64,000 bases of DNA from Typhlomys cinereus (taxonomy: Eukaryota; Chordata; Mammalia; Rodentia; Platacanthomyidae), in the NCBI GenBank assembly GCA_023101885.1, contig JALPQD010000016.1, forward strand, positions 11,285,634 to 11,349,633, written 5' to 3'. The position numbers and the translations under genes were made by a program. The notes below the pieces were generated by a model. That model searched no databases. It had not been told where the DNA came from and saw nothing but the letters and a program-made list of their open reading frames with translations. The stretch's first letter is position 1; the number at the start of each line of letters is the position of its first letter. Shown piece by piece: positions 36,168-49,985 of this stretch.

Positions 36168-37462
36168 CTGTTTACAATAGCAAAGTCATGGAATCAACCC
36201 AAATGCCCAATAGTTGAAAAGTGGAGAAGGAAAATATGCTACATTTATACAATGGAATACTACTCAGCCATCAAAAATGATGAATTAATGCAATTTGCTG
36301 GGAAATGGATGGAATTAGAAAAAATTATATTGAGTGAAGTATCCCAGACACAGAAAATTAAGCACCGTTTGTACTCCCTAATAGGTGGATTCTAGTACCA
36401 AACCCACTTAGTAACATACTCAAAGATAAATCACTGTAATACCTACAGTAATTGCAAAGATTATAAACAGGAGGGAAGGGGAAGGAGGGCACCACCAGAT
36501 ACAAGGAGAGAGGGGATCATGTTACAGCACAAAATACAGGCCACCATCAAGTACTGAAAGTAAGTAATGAGACATCTGACTAAGTTCACAGACTTTCCTT
36601 TCTGGTCACTTGCAACCGATGGAGTTTGATCTTAACAGAAAGGGAGGGCATAGAGTCTGGAAGATAGAAGGTAATCGTCCTGCAAATGGGAGACTGACCC
36701 TCTCTCACTGCAGTTTCCTATTCTTATCCCATCTACCTTTGAATCTAATCTTATAATAAGACTCTATTTTAATCAGCCTTTTATCTCTGGCTAGGCGGAG
36801 ACATCCAGTACCCATCAGGATGGAGCCAAGGGTGGTGCAGGAACAGTAAAACTGGAAGAAGAAGAAAAAAAGAATAACCATAATTCAGAACATCAGAGAC
36901 AATACATTAATCACCAGGAACCAGGCCAGCCTAATCTCTCCCCATCCCAAAGCTCAGAGAAATTTGCAGAAGAGGAGGGGCGGTAAGATTGTAAGAGCCT
37001 AAAGATGGGAAGGACCAATTATATGAAAGATTACCCACACAAGTTAGGGCTGCAGCAGCCATAATCAGACTTTGCATGACCTGAGCAATGGCCAACATGT
37101 CATTGACCTCCCAAAGTCTATCATGGATCGCAGGCTCTAAGATCCTTACAGGCAAGGGATTAACTGTCACAATAGAGTCCCTATACTAAAGGGGAGCACA
37201 AAAAAGAGCTCTAGGCAATGCTATTGAGTCCTTACACCTCATCAGAGAGGAGGGCCCAGAGGGAAGTTTGACATGCACACTAAAGGATGCTCCAGGAATT
37301 GAGGGGACCACTGGGAGAAAGGGAGGGAGGGAGAAAGGAAGGGAAAAGGGGAGAGGGAGCAAGGGGATCCAAGGATGAGTGGAGGAAGGGAGGGGAATGA
37401 GATACCTATCAAGTTTGTATGAGTGGAAAAAATAAATTTAATATATGTTGACCACAAAAAAC
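36168..37462 (+). mobile_element. 5'-truncated L1, 3' end only, with TSD
   Basis: About 1.3 kb equal to the last ~230 bp of ORF2 (stop near 36396) plus the 3'UTR of the same L1 lineage, but more diverged than the pair at 1-11 kb. A perfect 17-bp direct repeat (ATATATGATGGCTTTCA) lies at 36151-36167 and 37463-37479. It inserted into the Cdh8 intron antisense to the gene. Confidence 0.95.
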
Positions 37463-38813
37463 ATATATGATGGCTTTCAATTCATCAACTTTTTAACTGG
37501 AATAGAATCAATTTCATCAGTATCTTATAATTAGTTTTGAGTACATTTATTTAGCTTTTAATTATGAAAAATTGCTTACAATGGTGCTATCATTTTGGTT
37601 TACACTATTACATGGAATTGATTTTTTTTCCACACTGATAATTTATTTTCTCAAGGTTAATGATGATATAACTTAGCCTACTGATGGTGAGTGTGTAGTC
37701 TCTCACAATTCAAATTGTCTATCCCATATTATTTTTAGGCAATATCTGTTCAATTTCAGTGGTCTATTTTTCTAATATTACATTAGTAAACTTTTTTCAT
37801 GCCCCAAAATATTTCAGAGTATTTTTAAATGCTATATTAACATTCAACATATTAAAAAACTCAATAGATATATGTATAGTAAATATATGGTATTTATTTT
37901 TAAAATGTTTAATTTACTTACAAGAGATTGAGAGACAGAGAAAGAAAAGACAGAAAGGCAGATATATGGAGACAGAGAACAGATGCATGACTGGCACACG
38001 AATGGAACTCAGAGAAAAATTTTAGGGAGTCAGCTTTCTCTTTATACTATGTGAGTTACCAGAAATTAAACTAAGGGACTAAGTTTGTGAACAGGCACCA
38101 TATTCACTTAGTTAATTCATTAGACAAATATAATTTCTTAAAAGATGTTCCAGAAACAGCTGTTCATGAATTTTACTACTATGCAATTCTTTAGGAAACT
38201 CAGGGCTCTTCCTGCAATTTCATTTCTCTAACAAATATGAACTCAGATCCTGAGTTTCCATGATGATATTTTCTATAACTTTGATTAAAATTAATATGAT
38301 TGGACACTAATTTTGATCAATTTGGAAAGTGATGATAGCTTTATGGTCATTTACTCTTGAATATCAAAATTATGTTTCACATAGGTCTTTAAAGTACTTC
38401 AGGAAAATTTAAGAAAAATTTCATATCTTCTGTTAGTTTTGTTACTGTTCAATTTATATTTTCTTGTTAGAATAAAACCTGTATAATATACACAAAAATG
38501 TTGTATAAATTTACTTTATTACCACCATTGCCAATTTCTTTTCCATGCACCTTTGCTGAATATAAGATATACTAATTTACACATTGCTTGTATTTCTAAA
38601 GAGTTTCAGTGGTTGGAAATGGTTCTAGAGGGAAAGAGATAAATGAAGGAACATGTATTTAACAAAATAGATTCATTCTAGTAAAAATACTGAAAGAAAA
38701 CTTATCCTTAACAGAAGAAATCAAATGTAATTAGTAGCTGAGTTTTCATACAATTAAGGCCAGAAAAATAAGTTGAATATATGATACCAGAGTTTGCAAA
38801 AGATAGAAATATT

Positions 38814-39114
38814 GGGGCTGGAGAGGTGGCTCAGGGGTTAAGCCACCTGCCTTGCAGGCGGAAGTTCCTGAGTTCAGATCCTAGACCCCACGTATAGACG
38901 CTAGGCGGAAGCGGGAGCGGCCTGCGCTTCTGGTCCTAGTGGGGCGGAGCCTGTGAATCCCTGGACAGAAGGAGGTGGAGGCGGTCCATGGTGGTTCGCG
39001 AATTTGTCCATGGTTCTACACATACACAGACACACACACACACAGACACACACGCACACACACACACACACACACGCACATGCGCACAGTTGAATAAATA
39101 ATAATAATAATAAA
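38814..39114 (+). mobile_element. Young tRNA-derived SINE with CA-rich tail and 16-bp TSD
   Basis: Starts GGGGCTGGAGAGGTGGCTCAG with A-box and B-box-like pol III promoter elements (GGCTCAGGGGTTAAGCC; GAGTTCAGATCC). A GC-rich body follows (GGCGGAAGCGGGAGCGG; GGGGCGGAGCCTGTGAATCC), then a CA-rich run and an AATAATAAT tail. A perfect 16-bp direct repeat (AAAAGATAGAAATATT) lies at 38798-38813 and 39115-39130. Several intact CpGs suggest a recent insertion. The head is B2/ID-like, but the body is one I do not recognise. Confidence 0.9.
39016..39090. repeat. CA-rich SINE tail
   Basis: CA repeats with GC and AT variants inside the young SINE 38814-39114. Confidence 0.9.
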
Positions 39115-39130
39115 AAAAGATAGAAATATT

Positions 39131-42100
39131 TTGGCAGAATTTATTTAAGGAAATGGTGAGCCAATACCATCAACTAGTTGCTCTAGGATGAGTGGAAACA
39201 CAACTGCATAGATAGATAAACCATCTTGCTCATTTGAGCTGCTTTCAAATACTTTAGACCTCCCTGACCCCTCAAAAGCAAAACATTAAAGTATTTTCAT
39301 TAGACTTTTTTTGTTCTAACAAGGGATTTTCAATTTTCTCATCTTCTTAGAAACTTTTATTTATGAGCATTATGCCAAAGAGGAAGAATGACTTCAACTA
39401 TCGAACCTTGTTTTATACTCCACGATTTTTTTGCTTAGAATTAACTATTAAAGAAAACATGGTAGCAGAGAGTTAGAGTGGTCTACTAATATCAGGCATG
39501 CCTTCTAATGACCTTAATAATGCAGTATAATAAAGTAGCATCCAATTCCTTTCTCCTTAGCCAAGGAAGACAGTTGTGTAGCAGCAAGAATGAGAAAGGA
39601 ATCAGATAGTATTATAAAGCAGCAAATTTTTGAGATTCTCACAGCATAGTACTGTTCTTCAGTAAGCAAAAATATTCTTCCAAGTTCCGACAACAGATTG
39701 TGAACATTTATTTTAATTTTAACATTCCAATTTTTTCCTTTTTCCAAGAATTAGTTTTACTTTTATTGGAAGTCATGACACCCAGTATCAAAAGCTGTGA
39801 TTTTAGAGCTAGATTTCTTCTCAAAATGCTTAGGAAATAATTACTGGAGGGGGTATACAAAAGCAATTGGATAATGTTAGAGGAGACTGTGTATTAAATC
39901 AGCAAAAAGCAACATGAAAGTAGACTAGCCTTGGGTGCAGCACTATTCTGGTATCCATTATGGAACATGGAACAAAGCATGACTTCCCATGGTGTCACCC
40001 CATTTTATCACTTCCTTGTTTGCAATGATTTAGCTTCGAGATTATTGAACACTTGATTCACGACAAGTGTGAGATACTTTAAAATGGGAAGTAAATCAAA
40101 CATCTAGAAGGCATATCTATCAGTCTATTTATGTCTCTATCCAAATCTTCAAAGGTTTTCTGCTACTTAATTGAAAGCAGAAACTAACAGAGACAACATT
40201 CTCAGAGATTGTATTAATCGAAATGGGTTTCATTTAGTCTCTAAGTATACAATGATACAAGTATATTTGAAAGTCTTAATATGTAAATATAATAATACTA
40301 TGCATATAGATATGTAAACATGTGTAGCTGCATATTTTTGTATGCATATTTGGAGGGAAAGAGCATGTAGAATTCTATGTTTCTGTTTCACATGCAAACC
40401 TATTTATCACCATATTTCCTACATTGTATGCATCTGCCTTATATCTACCCCCACAAGTTATGATTATATAATCTCTATATATTTCAACCATCTTATCTTC
40501 TGAGCCTAACTTCTTTCTTTTATAGGGTTTTCATAATTGTTCTTCTTTTCCAACTCTTTATTCATAATGCAAATTCAGAAAAAAATTATTTATTATCTTT
40601 TCTAAACTTAAATGTGCTTCTTTGGGGATATTTTCCCCAATTTGTCTCCAATCTCTCTAGGCAGATTAGATACAGGATCTTAGACAAATGTATGTATTTC
40701 CATTAAAACACTATAACAAAGAAATTATATGGCATTGGAGATTTAGTAGAAATGGAGACATTGAAATAAATTACAGCACTAACAAACAATGAATAAACAA
40801 TTTAAATGCATGAAGAGTATTCAGTAAATATTTGTCAAATAAAAAAGTGACTAAATAATCACAAGCTACACTTTGTGCACCTCATATCTATTTCTCCTCA
40901 CGTGTCTTGATAAGGAAAGCTATATGTAGTTCAAAATAAATCAAAGACAGAGTTCAATTTCAAGGCACTGGAAATCACATACAGCCTAGGGTTGTATATG
41001 GAAATGTAAGAGAAACTTTGACAGCTTCCAAGTCTTAGTCTGGGCATGCCTCACATCATAAAATGTGAGCAATAAACTGAGGACATGTAAGTGCAAGCAG
41101 AAAAGGCCCAGGAAGAAGGAACTTGCCATAAATATTGGAAAAGTCATCATGTTAATATAAAAAGGTCTGCCCTGGAAATCTTTTATACTGTTTAAAATAA
41201 GATACCATCTATATCTAGTAATGAACAAAGAAACAAATTAGTAACTCCTGTGTTGAATCCAGGAGAAACTTCTTTGATTATTGCCACTTAGGTGTTTAAT
41301 CATCCAGAAGAGAAGTAAAAGCTTATGTTTTACATGGCATTAGCATGCACCTCTTTTCTCTAGTAAAGGCATAATTTGTTGTAGATTTCCTTAATTTGCC
41401 TCCAGTCAAATTCCTATGACCCCCAGTGTTGCTACATGTAGAGATGGGTCCACTGAGGTAAAACAAGATCATAGGGGCTGAGATCCTGGTCCTCTAGGAT
41501 TAATTTCTTATAGGAGGAGGTGTTAGAGATATGATATTCTCTGCTCTCTTTCTGTGCTCATCTATGACAACTGTGAAGACAGTGGTTATGAAGAAACTAA
41601 GTTCTGAGACTTCCAAATTAAAACTTCGCTAGGAGCACATTCAGTTTGGATGTCCTGCTTGTGAAAAATAATATACTGTTTTCTGAGTCTGCAATATGCT
41701 GTTACAGTCTTGAGAGCAGATTAGGGTAATGCTATGATCCCAAGCAGATTCTGGGAAAAGAAAAAGTCTGTTTAAAAAGATAGACAATATGTGTCTAAAT
41801 AATTTCATTCTCCTTTTTAAAACATTTATATATGTTTTCTGTGTAATTTTCCCTTTTCTTTTTCCTGTCTTTCCTTCTTTTCTTCTATTATCTTTGTAGT
41901 TTTTAGACAAGGTCTCCACTGTGATTGCTGCCATTGTTTAAACATTCCATGTTCTTTTTCCATTGACTATAGCTATAAATAAAACAAAGCATGAATTCTG
42001 ATTTTCTGGTCCAGTGAAGTTCATCTGTGGTTGTTCTACGGCATAAACAGCACTCTGGTCCAGAACCGTTCCTTAAATCCATGGCTCTCATAGCTCCTCA

Positions 42101-44087
42101 CTCTCATTTACATGCGAACTTGATTAAAAATAAGGTGCCAGACTTTGAGAAGTTACTTGCCAGACAAATATATATTATTAAATAAACTGTTAGAAAAAAC
42201 ACTCATAGATATTGTGCCTTGTTAAGAAATATCTCCAGATAATTGACTTGCAAACCTAATACTAATTTTTTTAGTCAAGTGAAATGGAAATAATCAGAAG
42301 TTTAAAACAAAGGAAAATGGTTTATCAGATATGGACAAGAGACTTAAGTTCTCATCATTGTTGTTTATTTATAAAAAATTACTTAAAATAGAAAAAAAAT
42401 CAAGACTATGCACTTTCAGCATATTACAGGTATGAATATTCTAGAGAATACTTATTTTGTAAACATCTTTTTACCTACTTCTAAGACAGGTATTCTTGGG
42501 AAGAGTCATATGGTAATGAATGAATAAAAACTGACTTTTTGAAAAACCAACTTCCTCATGAGTCATTGCAATTTCCTACAAAATTCATTGAACATATAAC
42601 AGCATTTTCAATCTGCCACAGATACCTGCCTACTCTGAGCCACCGAGTTAGATCATTGACATACTTCTTGCCATTTTCCTGTCTCTTTTCTGTTTAAACT
42701 GCCCATTCTGCCACCTGATGTTAATAATCTTACTGTTGACTCACTGAAGAATATGATCACTATTCATAATAAACAGAGCTTAAAATATTGATCCAATTGG
42801 CCTTAGAAGAAAAACTCATTTAGGATTCCTTTGGAAGTTCCTAGATTAACAGAAAGCACAATGCTTAGTCAACAATCTACAATTACATGTAGAATGAATT
42901 AACACTTTTTACCATAGAAAAACATGCAGCAGGCTCTTTCTGCTTTGTAGTTCTTCCAGCACCGGAGTTCTGTAAATATTTGAATGGTAGTCACTTTGGA
43001 GGGGAAATGTACAGACAATAATCTATAATTTTCACATTATAACACTTGGCCTTCAAAGGGGACAATGGAAATTTGACTGTGCACTGAGGTTTTTAAGAAG
43101 GTAGATTTGTCATTTTCAAGTTGTTCAAATAAAGGAAGTTTTATCTCATGTGATTATCATGTCTAATGGCCAAATGTCTATAAAAAGGATACTTATTACT
43201 TTTGTCCTTCTTATTTGTCGTTGTTGACATGTACAGTATGGTAAATGGCAAAGCATTAGTTTAATACTCTGAATGGAGATCTCCTCTCCCCACAAGGTCA
43301 TCACCATGTGCTATCCATAGAACCTATAAATGCATTCTTGGGAAAGTCATTGTAGATAACTTAAATGTCTTGAAATTTGGAGTTCATGTGGGATTACCCA
43401 GTGGGTTCTGAATCCTGTGAAAACACGTCTTTTCAAGTTGGGCTGAAAAAACAATTGATAATAGAAGAAAAGAAGAAACAATGTCAGCCCCCAGGCAGAG
43501 ATGGTGTGATGTGGTTTTAAGCCAAGGAATGCTCGCAGCCAATGGAAGCTGGAAGAAGCAAAGAGTGGATTGTTTCATAGTCTCTGGAGGGAGTGTGGGG
43601 CTGCAGAAGTTCATTTTCAGAACTTTGAAAAAATACATATATGTCAGTTTATGCATGCTACTCAGTGATAGTTTACTGTGGTTGAACTAAAAAATGAATT
43701 CAATTATTTAGTCAGATTAAATACATGTATAATTTTCTGTATCAGGCCAAAACATTGTTAAACTCATCTTCCCTATCAGTTGTAGGGTTGTGAAAGATTG
43801 TGACTGTCTCAGGTTTTGACAGCCAAAAACTGAGATATACAATCAAATCCAATGCATTTCCTACCACATTCTTCCGCTACCTTTATAAAATTTACCTCAA
43901 AATCAAGGGAAGATGGGTTCCAAGAATGTTTTGCTTGAAACTCAAGGGCAAGAATTAAAGAGAAAAATATGTGAGGGGAGATTTTCCATGCCATGACACT
44001 TTTCATGGAGATCACTTCAGAACTAAGTAGGCAGAGTCTCTGGGGGATAAAAGTGTAAAGTTTTTAAATGGATTAAAAAGATATCCA
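39131..44087. other. Cdh8: Cdh8 intron, no recognised element
   Basis: About 5 kb without a recognisable young repeat or ORF of protein-like composition. It is the longest such stretch inside the intron. Confidence 0.5.
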
Positions 44088-44321
44088 GGGGCTGAAGAGA
44101 GGGATTAGTCAGTAAGGCGCTTCTCACATGAGCATGAAGACCTGATTTCAAATCTCCCACACCTCATAAAGCTAGGCATCATTGTGGAGGGACAGACACC
44201 CACGTGCTCCTGGAGCGCTCTGGCTTGCCAGTCTAGGAATCATTGGATTCAATAGACAGCAGCAGTGGAAGTCATTGATATATCAATATCTGCTCCCCAT
44301 ATAAGGAGAAACCCCTTAGTG

Positions 44322-44322
<1 letters not shown>
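44088..44322 (+). mobile_element. B4-like SINE followed by (CA)n
   Basis: Head GGGGCTGAAGAGAGGGATTAGTCAGTAAGGCGCTT, then GACCTGATTTCAAATCTCCC and a B1-like middle (GGCATCATTGTGGAGG; CTTGCCAGTCTAGGAATCATTGG). A pure (CA)n at 44323-44367 replaces the tail. Confidence 0.6.

Positions 44323-44367
<45 letters not shown>
44323..44367. repeat. (CA)n microsatellite
   Basis: Forty-five bases of pure CA after a B4-like SINE. Confidence 0.95.
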
Positions 44368-44369
<2 letters not shown>

Positions 44370-44394
44370 ATATCTGTGAATGGGGAGAAACATA

Positions 44395-44780
44395 AGTTAG
44401 TATAATATTAGCTAAACAAGCATTGATAACTAAATTCCAATCCTCAGAATCCACATAGAAAGCTCATGTGGTAGATTATGTCTACATACAATGCTCAGTA
44501 TGGTAGACCACATCTTTAATTTCAGCACCAGGGAAGTGGAGAGAAGAGATCCCTGGTTTGGGCCTTGGTATTCAATTGAATTATTGACCTAAGGGTTCAA
44601 TAAGAGTGTTTTGAAAAATATGATAGAGAACCACAAAGGAACACATTGACATGGAAATGCCACCTCCTTGTACACAGTCACCTAAGTGTACTTGTATCTG
44701 ATATGGAAATCTGGTCTCTTCATACACAGGCACTCAAGTGCACTTGCACCATATCCACATGTAGACACATAGTAAATAAA
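44395..44780 (+). mobile_element. Decayed B4-like SINE followed by (GATA)n
   Basis: CTCAGAATCCACATAGAAAG, GGTAGACCACATCTTTAATTTCAGCACCAGGGAAGT (B1-like), then a repeated block ending in CACTTGCACCATATCCACATG before the GATA run at 44781-44809. The borders are approximate. Confidence 0.4.
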
Positions 44781-44809
44781 GAGATAGATAGATAGATAGA
44801 TGATAGATA
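44781..44809. repeat. (GATA)n microsatellite
   Basis: About seven GATA units with one slipped unit. Confidence 0.9.
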
Positions 44810-46064
44810 TTCATTGTAAGATAGCACGTGGTTACACCCATTTTAAGAATAAAAGAAAAATATAGAAATAAAAAACCCTAAGTTAGATACTAAATTCAGT
44901 CACCACTACAGGGTATGGGAGTTTAATACCTTTTCCCCTAGGCATAATTAGTGAGCTGCTTTTACACAAAATACCTTATGCGCCTTATTCAGATAACTTA
45001 ATGCTTGAAGAAAGGTAGATTTATTCCAATCCAGGTTCTGGGGAATGAGGGATGAAGACTAATATTGCTTTTATTTTACCAAAAGAATATGTCCATTAAC
45101 TGACCTCGCAAGTAAAAACTACACTAGGAAGCGATTTCTATTTTGCTTGAAGGAGAATTTAAAGTATTAATAAATAAAAATAGATCTGGAATGAATATTT
45201 TAACTACTTGGCTTTTTGGAGAATTATAAAAAATACATTTTGTCTTACAAATTTCTCAGGGGAAAATCAAAGCAAATGAACCTCAAAGACTTTACTGGAA
45301 TTCCTGTGAAAACTTAGGAAAATAGTCTAATAGTTTTAAATGCCAAGATATTAGGAAGCTGCAGTAACTCACAGATAGAATTCTCTGTCTTACTTAGATT
45401 TATTAGTAAAATACTTTTAGTTGTTTAAGAAACTGGAAATTATAAATTGCTTTTATGGGGAAATGATACCTTCGTGCTGATTATTATGATTAATATAAAG
45501 GATATTTGGGCTGCAATTAATTTTTTTAAAAAAATAGAAAAGCCAAAGGGATTGTTATTTAAAAGAAAGATGCATTGTGTCCAAGATGTTGAAATATTTT
45601 TAGCATTACAAAAGAGAAAGGAGATTATGAAAGAATAGAAATACTTCAGGCAAATTCTTATCTAACCTCTTCGGTTTGATTAGGTTTTCTAGTATCCCTG
45701 AAATCACCATGTCTTTGGATTCTGTCATCTCCCCTAAAACTTCTCATTTGAATGTATGAACATGAGGCATAAAATGCTTCATCAGGCAGGCTACTGAAAA
45801 TGGTGGAAATCTATTTCTCCTTGACATTTCTGAAACTTCATATTGATTTCTTTCCAGTTTGCTTTGACACGTTCTGCTAATTGTGCCTTCAGTCATTTAG
45901 CACTTACTGCCTACAAGATCCCACTGGCAGCTTGGCACACTGTCTTCCTACCTATAGGTTCATTGGCTATTTTTTCCCTATTGATCTATTTCACCAAACT
46001 GCTCTGTAAATAGCTGCTATTATACCCATAGAACTGAGGAACACTTAACATTCAGCTAGAAATC

Positions 46065-46705
46065 TTCTATAACAGAGGTAGAGGACCTCAACACCCTGAC
46101 AGGATGCAGCCTAGGGCAAAAAAAGAGCAGTTACGTGTATAGGAAGACCAACCATCATGCAGAGTACAGCAGAGCTCACCCAGAATCAGGCCAACTTAAT
46201 CTCTCCCCATCCTAAGGCCTTGTTAACCTCACAAAAGATGGGCAGTGAGATTGTAATAATCTAATAATGGGAAGGTTCATCATTAGATAGGACATTCCAT
46301 TCAAGGCAGGACTGCTACATCTAGGAACTCACTGCAGTGAGACCTGCATAATAACTGACACACCAACATGTCCCAGTAGACTATGGAGGAACTGAAGAGA
46401 GGTAAGAATATACAATGGAAACCTTGGGGACTAAAGCTGGATGAGTGAAGAGAAATGCCCTTATCAGTGGATTGACCTGAGAGAGGCAACTTGATATGCC
46501 ACAAGAGGCCTGAACCTCCTACAAAAGTAGACAAGCTAGAGAGAACCCTAGGGTCCACAGAAGTAGGAAGGCAGGAGAGTAGGAAGGAGTGGGATGGATT
46601 GATGAAGGGAAAAGAGAGGAATGGAGGGAGGAGGAATGAAGGAAAGCAGGGATAAATACTCAATATGCTTGTAAAATTAGTGAAATAAAAACAAATAAAA
46701 AAAAA
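46065..46705 (+). mobile_element. Older L1 3'UTR fragment
   Basis: Shares blocks such as TTAATCTCTCCCCATCCT with the young L1 3'UTR but ends with CTCAATATGCTTGTAAAAT and an A-rich tail, the older 3'-end type. No coding part was recognised. Confidence 0.8.
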
Positions 46706-49329
46706 CCCTCTCACTGACAGAAGCTGCTTTCCACACACATCCTGCCCTGTATTACCATAGGTATTATAGGAGGGCAGGATGTTTGTCTGTTTCTGTGAGG
46801 TCCCTAGATGCATAAAGTTGTATCTTTATTGCATGTGTGTAATAGTCGTTACAAGTTCCATCATCTAAAAGTCTCTATAATCAGATTTTACTTAAGCCTT
46901 GTTCAACAGTCAAGTTCATGTTCAAGAATAAAGATGTGATTGCTGTTCATCAGTAACTTCTGACTCAGAAAAGAAGGGAAAGTAGACTATAGTTGGTGAA
47001 ACTATCAGTCATTTGTTATTTTTCCATAGTCCTTTCTTTAAATGGCCACTTCTGCCCTAACATCTCTGCTCTAGTATCTGCGGCCCATTGTTTCATTCTT
47101 ATTTGATTTGAATCTTTATTTTCAATTTGAAATGAGAGGGAGGAGACTTTCAGGAAGGAGCAAATTGTGTGTTGCATTTATAAGAATGGTATGAATTTTT
47201 ACAGGGGTACTGTATACAGAGAAGTAGTACTCCCATAGTCTCCCAGTTCCTCCCAAGTTTTTCCACTGTATTCTTTTAATTCATACTTTTAATTCTGGAG
47301 TCTTTTAATTCATACTTTTAGGGCATTTCAGAATCTGAGTGGCTATCTGTTAATAATTTCAAGAGCTAGCGTCTATTCTTTGAGAAACTGCAGTCATGTT
47401 TTTCTGCTCCTTACCTATGAACATGTCTGCTTGAAATTTTAGTGCCAGAATTGTATTTTTAATTAATGAAGCTATTAATGTCTCTAATTTTACACCATCT
47501 CCAAAGATGTCTTTAGCATTATATTTTTTCTGATTGATTTGTACATCTTTCTGCATATCTGAATAACATGACATCATTACTAATATGAGTCTCATCATTC
47601 CTCAGGAATAAGTTGAAAATGTAATCTTCCTTCTTGTAACAGACAATAAGAGCTGATAGCCTTAGATTTTGAGGTATATAAATCAGAATGAATTATATCC
47701 TTGATATTAAAGTACACATGAAACAGGTATAATTAAATTGGTTAATTTCTTGAATAAATACATCAGATGTATCAGTAAATACTAGTGGAATCATTGTGTA
47801 GCCTTGAAAAGTCTAAAACATATCTAATTTTGCAGAAATATAATGCAATATGAGAATCATACTTCACTGATTTTGCATATATGATTACATTAGTTTTTAT
47901 ATCATCTTGCATCAGTTTATCATTTTTTTAAAAAGTGCTTATTATATTCTAGAATCTGAGTGATCTGTTCCATCATAGATTTCCAAATTTTAGGTTTATT
48001 TAATGATCACTTATGTGTGAATAAATATTCACACATTGCAAATCCAAAGTTCCATGCAATAATTTAGATAGCAGTATCTGAGCATGTCACAATATGCATT
48101 CCCAGATTTTATGCTAACTTGATTGAAGAAGAATTTCTCTAGATAGAGCTGGACATCTGCAATAGACATAAATTGTGTTTAAATGAAAATCATGGATGCT
48201 TTGGAAGAGTCTCTTCCCTTAGGTGTTAGTGGTATTTAATGGTTTGCAAAGCTGTCAGTGGCCTCACTGGGAAAGCTATTATGCAACCGGGTGTGTAATC
48301 CAGCAGGGGTAGCAGCTGATAGCAGTTTTCCTGCTTAATTCCTTCTTTCCAGGTTTCGTGGTGAAATAGCTGCTAGAAAAGGAGGGAAATGAGGCAGGAA
48401 AGTGTGGCATCCCACAGTGGTTTGAGGCCAGTGCTTGTCCTTGAATCGTTTTAAACTTTAATATGTTATATTAAAACGGCTGGGCTAAACACATATCTCT
48501 GGGCAGAAGTCTTAATACACAGTGAAGGCATGAGGCTGGAAGGCGGCTATGTAGATAAAATTATCATTCAAGCGGTAACCACATTATCATTCCTCCCAGT
48601 TTGCTGAAATTGGCATGTGGTTTGGCATCTTAAAATTCACATTCTTTCTAGTGTTGGAAATGGTACTGTTTTGATCGTAAGAAAAAAATGACTTTACATT
48701 GAAGGTCAAACTGATTTGCTTTTCCTTAAATTCATCCACATATTAACAGGTTAAAATACAGACTGAGAGAGAGCAGGAATAAAGTGATTGGAGAAAGAAA
48801 AGATGCCTGTGTAGGTCACCCTTATGATTGAAACAGAAATCACATCAAACTCATTCAAACTCTTTTTTATTGAAAATGTAATCTGATAAAATTCCCTATT
48901 GTTACACACTATGGAGAAATCTGAATACATTTTGAAGTCATGCATGATTTCATTTTAATACTTTCTTTTAAAATAAAGGTTTTTTTGGTCTGAGTCTTTC
49001 TAAATATTCTCAAGATGATATTTGATTTTAAGGACTTGCTGCTCCTATGCATAGGGGATGCCTAGTTCTTCCTGGCACTGGGAAGCTATGGCAACATCCC
49101 TAGCATTCTATCCAAAACTTGTTTTTTTGAATTTTAGGAGGCCTACTTAACAAATATAGAAAAGTTTAGAGATTTTTTCCAAATTCAGAAGTCTTATTCC
49201 TGAATAACTTATATTTATATGTGATATCAGGAATTTCAGATGGAATTTCAAAAGACTTGTGAATATATTACATTGCTTCTAAGATGTAGAGCCATTTAAA
49301 ACTGTGTTTTTAACCCAATTTCATGACTC
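46706..49329. other. Cdh8: Cdh8 intron, includes complex GC-richer patch
   Basis: Mostly AT-rich. The patch at 48230-48650 has higher complexity and is treated as a candidate regulatory element in the findings. Confidence 0.5.
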
Positions 49330-49985
49330 ACACCACTGCATTATAAAAAATTAAATGAAAACAGCCATTACACAATGCTGGTGAAACTATGAATTAGTGT
49401 TGCCACCATGGAAATCAGGGTGGTGGCTCTTCAAAAAACTAAAAATAAACCTATCATACAATCTGAGTATACCAATCCTTGATATTATGCCAAATGGAAT
49501 GTAAATCACCAAACCAAAGATACCTAGACATCCCTGCCTACTGCCGTATTATTCACCATGTATGTAACCAGGCTAAATTTCCATAGAGAGATGAATGGAT
49601 AGGAAAAAAATGTGTTAGATATACACAGTTGAGATCTAATCAGTCATAAAGCAGGACAAAATTGAGTTGTTTTCAGGAAAATAGATGTAATTAGAGATCA
49701 TCATATGAATAAGCAAGACAGATATAACACATGATGTTTTGCAAGTGGCTGCTAGATTTTGTACATATAATGACAAATAGACATATATAATCACACACAT
49801 CCATATACACACACACACACATGCACACACATTGTGTTTGTGTGAAAATAGGAGGAGGTCTATCTGGAAAAAGTGGAAAAATAAGATGATCAGAAGGAAA
49901 GGTGGAGGGAGAGATATTGGGGGATAAATAATAAGTTCAAGTTATATAGAATACACTTGAATTAAAATGTTTATTAAATTCATCA
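49330..49985 (+). mobile_element. Old L1 fragment (ORF2 3' end and 3'UTR)
   Basis: The block from TGTTGCCACCATGGAAATCAG through CTTCAAAAAACTAAAAAT is the diverged ORF2 C-terminal coding region of mammalian L1. It is followed by a 3'UTR containing a (CA)n run at about 49806-49830 and an A/T-rich end. It is too decayed for any open frame. Confidence 0.8.

Noticed and set aside
36151..37479. LTR retrotransposon suggested by flanking direct repeats
   Set aside because: The 17-bp repeats are target-site duplications around an L1 3' end; there are no long terminal repeats, primer-binding site or gag/pol.
38814..39114. Functional tRNA gene
   Set aside because: The A- and B-box-like segments belong to a SINE head; there is no cloverleaf with a proper acceptor stem, and TSDs mark it as an insertion.
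46301..46813. 170-codon minus-strand open frame
   Set aside because: Antisense of an L1 3'UTR; open only because of purine-rich composition.
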